NCBI GenBank assembly: GCA_028285685.1
Contig: JANQOR010000015.1
Coordinates: forward strand, 1-55,432
DNA: 55,432 nt
DNA from: Cyclobacteriaceae bacterium
GTDB lineage: Bacteria; Bacteroidota; Bacteroidia; Cytophagales; Cyclobacteriaceae
Direction of reading: 5' to 3'
In this document: one piece after another, positions 50,464 through 55,432 of the stretch
Layout: the number at the start of each line of letters is the position of its first letter
Numbering within the stretch: position 1 is the first letter of the stretch
Translations under genes and position numbers: made by a program
Notes under the pieces: generated by a model
What the model was told of the DNA's origin: nothing
The model's input: only the letters and a program-made list of their open reading frames with translations
Databases searched by the model: none

Positions 50464-52578
50464 TCATTTACGGACATCCAGGACGTAGGCACCGTCCTCA
50501 AGCAATGAGTGAATTGTTAGGTTGTGATCCTCCGCTTGCCTCTTCATTTTGGAACTGTAGTAACGAGAATTGTGATTGCCAATCAGCAAATAATCAAATT
50601 GAAAATGATCCTTTAGCCACTGCAGATTTTTAATGGACTCATTTTCTATGATTAAGATATCTGTTGCTATGGGATGTTCAAATTCTAAATGAAATGTAGT
50701 CGTGTCAATAGACAGAATCTTCATATCAGAGAGTTCACCAAAAGTAAACGGGGGCTGAACACTAAACTGCTTTGAGTTTTCCATAACGGACAGCGACTTT
50801 GAAATTGGAATTAGCCCATGAGCAAGTCGGTTCGGGTTGATTTGATAACTTAGCAGTTCAACATCACTGCCTCCTTCTTTTACGTAGAGCATCGCTTGAT
50901 GTCCTACGATATGATCAATGGCCATTGTTCCCTTCACCTCGTAGAATATGATCTGATGACTATTCGACTGTTCTCGTTTAGCGCTTAGTCGTACGAAGAG
51001 AAACCCTAGAAAGAGACAAACGCCTAACAAGATCGTTTTAAAAGAATGATGATGAATGCCCCAAATCATAAATATGACAATGGTGTAGGTAAGAACTAGT
51101 CCTGTCAAATCAAGATAGATCCACTCTATTAAACTGCTTGGCAAAGACTCTACCAGAAATACCGACTCGTTAACGAACCAAATGAATTTCGAAAGCATAA
51201 ACCCCACAAGTCTGCTTAGTTCGCTAGCTACAGGCTCTAATACAAGCATGCCAATTCCACCCATCAGCATGATAGTTGCAGAAGGTATCACGACAAGGTT
51301 AGATACTAGGAAATAGGTTGGGAACTGGTGAAAATAGTAGGCAGTCAGAGGGAAGGTCGCCATCTGCGCTGCTATAGAAACACAAGTGATGGACCAAGCT
51401 TTGTCAAGAATCACAGTGTCGATTTCCAGTAGTCGATAAATTTTAGGTTGTAGGTATACAATTCCGAATACAGCAGAGAAAGACAATTGAAATCCAACTG
51501 AATAAATGAGATAAGGATCGAAAAGAAGCAGAACGAATGCCGCCATACCTAAGGAGTTATATACATTTCCTCTCGTGGAGATCAATTCGCCAAATGCGAC
51601 TATGGAAAACATCGTAGCAGCTCTTAATACTGAGGGTGATAAGCCTGTTACTATTGCGTAACTCCAGATCGCTGTAATAGATATGACTGTGAAGAGTAGC
51701 CTTCCCAACGGAGTCCTTTTTAGACGACCAAGGAGCACTCGAAGAAATAGGTAGACAATACCAACATGAAGACCAGAAACCGCGAGTACATGCATAGCTC
51801 CGGCAGCGGAGTATGACTTCTTTACCTCATTGTCCAGGTGGTCCTTGATTCCGAGCAGAAGGGCTTTGGCAATTCCATTTTCTCTCGATTCGGGAATATG
51901 CTTATCAATTGCAGCGGAGGCCGCAGACTGAGTCTGGTAGGCAAATTTGAGGACAGCATTCGGAGGGGCATTATCGATGGACTTGATCTCAAAACCGCGG
52001 ACAAAGGCATGACCATAGATATTCTGAAAGCTCAAGTACTTCTTGAAGTCAAATTCGTGTGGATTTCCAGGTGGGGATATCGAATAGATCTTGCCCTTAA
52101 TCAGCAGCACATCTCCGTAGCTGAAGACCGATTTCACAGCCGTGTCTTTTCTTACGTAGAGATGTATTTTGCCAGCTGCACTTCTTACTGAATCCTCGGT
52201 TAGGATGTTTTTCAGTTCTAGATCATATCTAAAGTGATTAGTTCTCTCCGAGGCTTGGCCAACTACCGTTCCGCAGAAGCCTTCAAACTCGGAGTGAATT
52301 CTAGAATAATGATGCTGAGGCAAATTGTGGTACTTATTCCGAACCAACTCTCCTCCAAGCAGGAAGATTATAGGTAGAGCAAGGAATCCATTTACAACAC
52401 GGAATTTGTAATATCCGACCCTGTTGGAAAGAAGAAGTGAGACTGCAAGGAGTCCAATCAGGAATACTACCAGAACGCCAAAGTGTTCCCAAATTGCCGG
52501 AAAGAGATCAAAGGCGAATATTCCCGAAATGAGAACGACGGATAATCGAACGAAAGGATATGAGTTCCAGAAATACAC
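50464..52578 (-). CDS. comEC: ComEC/Rec2 family DNA-uptake channel
   Basis: A 704-residue membrane protein. An N-terminal TM cluster and OB-like DUF4131 region (about 1-200) are followed by the competence domain with LLLGIKDHLDNEVKKSYSAAGAMHVLAVSGLHVGIVY (236-272), whose SGLHVG motif is diagnostic, and several further helices to about 520. The C-terminal portion (about 530-704) lacks the HxHxDH metal motif of full ComEC nuclease domains, as often seen in Bacteroidota. It imports single-stranded DNA through the inner membrane. The start is GTG at 52578, directly next to a hairpin. Confidence 0.92.
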   Translation of the reverse strand: MYFWNSYPFVRLSVVLISGIFAFDLFPAIWEHFGVLVVFLIGLLAVSLLLSNRVGYYKFRVVNGFLALPIIFLLGGELVRNKYHNLPQHHYSRIHSEFEGFCGTVVGQASERTNHFRYDLELKNILTEDSVRSAAGKIHLYVRKDTAVKSVFSYGDVLLIKGKIYSISPPGNPHEFDFKKYLSFQNIYGHAFVRGFEIKSIDNAPPNAVLKFAYQTQSAASAAIDKHIPESRENGIAKALLLGIKDHLDNEVKKSYSAAGAMHVLAVSGLHVGIVYLFLRVLLGRLKRTPLGRLLFTVISITAIWSYAIVTGLSPSVLRAATMFSIVAFGELISTRGNVYNSLGMAAFVLLLFDPYLIYSVGFQLSFSAVFGIVYLQPKIYRLLEIDTVILDKAWSITCVSIAAQMATFPLTAYYFHQFPTYFLVSNLVVIPSATIMLMGGIGMLVLEPVASELSRLVGFMLSKFIWFVNESVFLVESLPSSLIEWIYLDLTGLVLTYTIVIFMIWGIHHHSFKTILLGVCLFLGFLFVRLSAKREQSNSHQIIFYEVKGTMAIDHIVGHQAMLYVKEGGSDVELLSYQINPNRLAHGLIPISKSLSVMENSKQFSVQPPFTFGELSDMKILSIDTTTFHLEFEHPIATDILIIENESIKNLQWLKDHFQFDYLLIGNHNSRYYSSKMKRQAEDHNLTIHSLLEDGAYVLDVRK

Positions 52579-52599
52579 GCGCTCTAGGTGTCAGAGCGC
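52579..52599 (-). other. hairpin immediately before the comEC start codon
   Basis: A perfect 7-bp inverted repeat GCGCTCT/AGAGCGC with a 7-base loop ends directly at the GTG start of comEC on the minus strand. If in the mRNA it would cover the ribosome-binding region. It could also be incidental. Confidence 0.5.
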
Positions 52600-52701
52600 T
52601 TGGCTTTGGTGATAATGTTAAATTATGAATTTCTATACGTAATCAGCCACAACCCTGACTACAACTGATCAACATAGCTTAAATGTTAAAAGAACTGGGG
52701 A

Positions 52702-53649
52702 CTAATTCTTGGCCCCGTGCTTTTTGTAAGCTTGAATGATTGACTTTACCAGCTTATGCCTCACCACATCCCGATCATCCAGCTCCACGAAACCAATTCC
52801 TTTCGTGTCCTTAAGTACCTCTGTAGCTTCTATCAATCCAGAAACTTGGTTTTTGGGAAGGTCTACTTGTGATCGGTCACCAGTCACAATTACTTTGGAA
52901 TCCGGCCCCATCCGCGTCAGAAACATTTTGATTTGCATGGGCGTGGTGTTTTGGGCTTCATCCAGCAAGACATAGGCATGATTGAGTGTCCGTCCCCTCA
53001 TATAAGCTAACGGTGCAATTTCAATGATCCCATTCTCATTGTAGTATTTCAATTTTTCTGCTGGGATCATATCGTGGAGTGCATCGTATATAGGCCGTAG
53101 ATAGGGGTCAATTTTTTCTTTCAAATCGCCCGGTAGAAACCCAAGATTTTCCCCGGCCTCAACTGCTGGTCTGGTGATAATAATCTTTTTGGCTTCCTTA
53201 TTTTTTAAGGCTCTTACGGCAAGCGCAACTGAAACATAGGTTTTTCCTGTTCCAGCAGGGCCTATGGCAAAGACAAGGTCATTCTTCTCAACGGCCTTTA
53301 CGAGCTTTTTTTGGTTGATTGTTTTGGGTGAGATCTTTACACCCTTCGTACCGTGCACAAGCACATTGGTCTTACCGAGTTCCTCTTTTACTTTCTCTTC
53401 ATTGGTCACAAAATCCTTCACGTTTTCATCGGTCACTTTCCCATACTCATGGTAATGGTTCAGCAACGAGCTCAGGATTTCATTGATTTTTAGAATTTGT
53501 GGAGCTGTGCCTTTGATTCGTATTTCGTTTCCTCTGCTTACGATTTTGCTGTCGGGAAAAGCATCTGAAAGTGCCTTAATGTTTTGGTTTTCAATCCCCA
53601 GGAAATCAACCAGGGATACATTTTCAAGTGTAATTATTTTTTCAAGCAA
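52702..53649 (-). CDS. PhoH family ATPase
   Basis: A cytoplasmic PhoH-like ATPase of about 315 residues. After an N-terminal KH-like part (EKIITLENVSLVDFLG, SRGNEIRIKG) comes the Walker A AIGPAGTGKT (128-137), followed by ITRPAVEAGENLGFLPGDL and the Walker B region VLLDEAQNTTP; VTGDRSQVDLP is also conserved. The chosen start is TTG at 53649, where PhoH homology begins (LEKIITLENVS). Longer frames reach 53766 but would overlap the divergent SAM-hydrolase gene and its promoter. PhoH proteins are implicated in RNA metabolism. Confidence 0.88.
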   Translation of the reverse strand: MLEKIITLENVSLVDFLGIENQNIKALSDAFPDSKIVSRGNEIRIKGTAPQILKINEILSSLLNHYHEYGKVTDENVKDFVTNEEKVKEELGKTNVLVHGTKGVKISPKTINQKKLVKAVEKNDLVFAIGPAGTGKTYVSVALAVRALKNKEAKKIIITRPAVEAGENLGFLPGDLKEKIDPYLRPIYDALHDMIPAEKLKYYNENGIIEIAPLAYMRGRTLNHAYVLLDEAQNTTPMQIKMFLTRMGPDSKVIVTGDRSQVDLPKNQVSGLIEATEVLKDTKGIGFVELDDRDVVRHKLVKSIIQAYKKHGAKN

Positions 53650-53684
53650 TAGAAATTCCTGTTTTAATGCTACACAGTTAAATA

Positions 53685-53692
53685 TAGCTTTG
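53685..53692 (+). promoter_or_regulatory. candidate -7 box for the DUF62 gene
   Basis: TAGCTTTG matches the TAnnTTTG consensus exactly and sits 29 bases before the ATG at 53722 in the short divergent gap. A convincing TTTG -33 element is not present; the closest is GTTTTA at 53661-53666. Confidence 0.4.
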
Positions 53693-53721
53693 CGAAACAA
53701 ATTTAAGATTTTTACCCTCAA

Positions 53722-54495
53722 ATGGCCGTCATCACATTTATGTCTGATTTTGGCACGGATGATCACTATGTGGCGACCGTGAAGGGGAAAATCCTCTCAC
53801 AAAATCCAGATCAACAAGTTGTTGATATTTCGCATGCAATCCGGCCGTTTGATATTTCCCATGCTGCAGTGGTCCTGAAGTCGGTATATCGAGATTTTCC
53901 TGAAGGAACAGTGCATTTGGTTTCTGTTGACTCCATTAGGGAAAAATCGAATGGCATTGCGATTCAGTTAGATGGTCACTTTTTTGTAGGTTTTAATTGT
54001 GGACTATTTAGTATGCTCTCGGAAAAGGACCCGGCGGAAATGGTAGAGATTGATGTTTCCGGAGACACATTTCCTGCAAAAGACAAATTGGCTGAAGCCG
54101 CACTGGAGCTATCGAATGGTGGCAATTTGAAGAAAATTGGACAGCCCATAGATCAGCTAGTCAAGCTCCTCGCAAGGCAACTGAAGGTGACACGACGGGA
54201 GATTGTAGGAAATGTGGTAAACGTTGATCATTATGGGAACCTGATCACCAATATTGCAAAAACCGAATTTGACAAGATTCTGGAGATAAACGGGAAAAAC
54301 TCAACCTTTACTATCAGATTTGGAAGAGAGTCCTTCAATCAGACCAATGCATATTTTTCTGATGTGGAATCAGGAGACTGTTATGTGCTATTCAATTCAA
54401 ACGGAGTACTGCAAATTGGTTTGAACAAGGGAGATGCGTCGCAATTGCTAGGTCTTGGAATTGATGCTCCTGTTCATATAGAGTTTACTAGTTAA
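53722..54495 (+). CDS. SAM hydroxide adenosyltransferase (DUF62 family)
   Basis: A 257-residue member of the SAM hydroxide adenosyltransferase/fluorinase-like family, which splits S-adenosylmethionine to adenosine and methionine using water/hydroxide. ITFMSDFGTDDHYVATVKG (4-22) contains the Asp ligands; VVDISHAIRPFDI, VHLVSVDS and GNVVNVDHYGNLITNI (about 158-174) are also family blocks. True halogenases are rare and this shows the common hydrolase-like pattern. Followed five bases later by a small monooxygenase-fold gene. Confidence 0.9.
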   Translation: MAVITFMSDFGTDDHYVATVKGKILSQNPDQQVVDISHAIRPFDISHAAVVLKSVYRDFPEGTVHLVSVDSIREKSNGIAIQLDGHFFVGFNCGLFSMLSEKDPAEMVEIDVSGDTFPAKDKLAEAALELSNGGNLKKIGQPIDQLVKLLARQLKVTRREIVGNVVNVDHYGNLITNIAKTEFDKILEINGKNSTFTIRFGRESFNQTNAYFSDVESGDCYVLFNSNGVLQIGLNKGDASQLLGLGIDAPVHIEFTS

Positions 54496-54500
54496 AGAAC

Positions 54501-54785
54501 ATGTTAAAGAGAATTGTACGGATGGAATTTGACCCTGGAAAAGTGAGTGATTTTTTATTACTTTTTGAAGAGGTCAGAGGTCAGATTGCTGCCAGGCAAG
54601 GGTGTACACACCTGGAATTGTGCAAAGATGCTTCCTTGGAAAATGTTTACTATACTTTCAGCATTTGGGAGAAGGAACAGGATTTGGAAAGCTATCGCTG
54701 TTCCGAGCTTTTTGAAAAAACCTGGGCCCGCACAAAGGTTCTGTTCTGTGCGAAGCCTCAGGCCTACTCACTAGTTAGTAATTAA
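54501..54785 (+). CDS. antibiotic biosynthesis monooxygenase (ABM) fold protein
   Basis: A 94-residue dimeric alpha+beta-barrel type protein. The pattern is MLKRIVRMEFDPGKVSDFL, GCTHLELCKD and YYTFSIWEKEQDLESYRCSELFEKTW, matching the ABM/putative quinol monooxygenase family. Such proteins oxidise quinols or only bind small hydrophobic ligands; the function here is unknown. Five-base spacing from the DUF62 gene indicates co-transcription. Confidence 0.82.
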   Translation: MLKRIVRMEFDPGKVSDFLLLFEEVRGQIAARQGCTHLELCKDASLENVYYTFSIWEKEQDLESYRCSELFEKTWARTKVLFCAKPQAYSLVSN

Positions 54786-54790
54786 TCCAC

Positions 54791-55432
54791 TCAGTCGACG
54801 ATGACGGTGTCCCCCGGAATCAAAGCTTGCTCAGAGAAATTAATCCATGACGTATTGCCTGAAAGAGTATCCGGTGAAGAAATTACTGGTATGTCAATTT
54901 CTATTCTTTTTGATTTTAGTCTGTAATACTCCAGATTGTCAGCAAATAGGACAGTTGTATCAGCACCTGGATGTGATTGATAGTAGACCTTTGTTGCAAT
55001 GTGATCACTAGGCGGTGGAGTAAAGGCATCTGCCAGATGGGCGGCAGGATAGTTAGCCTGTAAAGCAAGCACTTTAAATGCAGAATCTTCAGTCGGGTAG
55101 TCCAACGTCAACTTGGTTTGGTGAAAGTGTTCATTCAGGACGACGGTTAAGACTCCTTCTTCACACTGCAAAATGTCAACTTGCACACCAAACACCATCC
55201 GATTAAAATCGAACCCTACCGTATCGCTGGCAGTAGATACGCTGAAATTGTTTTGAGAAAAGTAAATATCTAATTCTGGATTGAGCTGTTGTGTTGAATG
55301 TGAACTATCTGCACTTGTGTACACTTTGCTCAAAACATTAGTGTGTTGAAAATGAATTGGGTTTAGATAATCTAGTTGATTAGTCACATTGACCGAATCT
55401 GCATAGCCATGGCCTGTACCCTTGCCGATGGT
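54791..55432 (-). CDS. hypothetical protein, 5' end cut by window edge
   Basis: At least 213 codons of minus-strand coding sequence open to the right edge, so the N-terminus is missing; a GTG at 55387 is inside the frame but unlikely to be the start, because the frame continues upstream (GKGTGHGYADSVN). The visible sequence is beta-rich with many Asp, Ser and Thr residues, like a Bacteroidota exported or lipoprotein-type protein (possibly DUF4270-like, unproven). It ends VIPGDTVIVD-like with no T9SS tail. The function is not recognised. Confidence 0.6.
   Translation of the reverse strand, partial: TIGKGTGHGYADSVNVTNQLDYLNPIHFQHTNVLSKVYTSADSSHSTQQLNPELDIYFSQNNFSVSTASDTVGFDFNRMVFGVQVDILQCEEGVLTVVLNEHFHQTKLTLDYPTEDSAFKVLALQANYPAAHLADAFTPPPSDHIATKVYYQSHPGADTTVLFADNLEYYRLKSKRIEIDIPVISSPDTLSGNTSWINFSEQALIPGDTVIVD

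Noticed and set aside
53650-53766. Extended N-terminus for the PhoH gene
   Set aside because: The extra residues do not resemble PhoH and would overlap the divergent DUF62 gene and its likely promoter.
1-55432. CRISPR arrays, tRNA/rRNA genes, insertion sequences or phage genes
   Set aside because: No regularly spaced repeats, cloverleaf-like segments, transposase or phage proteins were seen on either strand.

Overview
The window reads as chromosomal DNA from a member of the Bacteroidota, probably the class Cytophagia (order Cytophagales); I cannot name the genus. The grounds are a giant PKD-repeat protein with a C-terminal type IX secretion sorting domain, TAnnTTTG-type -7 promoter boxes, poor Shine-Dalgarno usage, many TTG/GTG starts, and a ComEC without a catalytic metallo-beta-lactamase domain. 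No rRNA, tRNA, CRISPR array or insertion sequence was seen, and no gene-free stretch exceeds 300 bases.

Region 1 (1-32548) is a large surface-glycan biosynthesis locus. It encodes about eight glycosyltransferases, five class I methyltransferases that include two FkbM types (plus one cut by the left edge), three sulfotransferases, two DegT-family sugar aminotransferases (one clearly WecE-like), two sugar formyltransferases, an AsnB-like amidotransferase, a Gfo/Idh/MocA oxidoreductase, an SDR epimerase, two polysaccharide deacetylase-type proteins, an MBOAT/SGNH acyl-transfer pair, a PglK/MsbA-like ABC flippase and a large polytopic membrane protein. Most genes run on the + strand in tightly coupled, often overlapping order. 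A five-gene minus-strand cassette (6190-9924) looks self-contained: WbqC-like protein, ArnC/GtrB-like polyisoprenyl-phosphate glycosyltransferase, methyltransferase, ArnE-like small transporter and WecE aminotransferase. The locus ends at a rho-independent terminator at about 32.6 kb. No Wzx, Wzy, Wza, Wzc or initiating phosphoglycosyltransferase is visible, so those must lie outside if this is a Wzy-type pathway.

Region 2 (32648-40662) holds an exported alpha/beta-hydrolase-like protein, the 1.9-kilo-residue duplicated propeller-like/PKD/T9SS surface protein, and an Lrp/AsnC regulator overlapping a PyrR-like phosphoribosyltransferase.

Region 3 (40779-50463) holds a lipoprotein divergent from an OmpR-type two-component system, with a dyad-rich intergenic region between them. 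A minus-strand group follows: a kinase-fold-like protein, a bestrophin-type channel and a GT28-like glycosyltransferase. Next is an NtrY/NtrC-like sigma-54 two-component operon preceded by a good sigma-54 promoter match and an upstream dyad at enhancer distance.

Region 4 (50464-55432) is housekeeping-like: ComEC/Rec2, PhoH, a SAM hydroxide adenosyltransferase (DUF62), a small antibiotic-biosynthesis-monooxygenase-fold protein, and an unrecognised protein cut by the right edge.

The best candidates for undescribed biology are the five-gene minus-strand sugar cassette, the apparent sigma-54 autoregulatory module, the kinase-like/bestrophin gene pair, and the giant surface protein with its non-canonical start and recent internal duplication.
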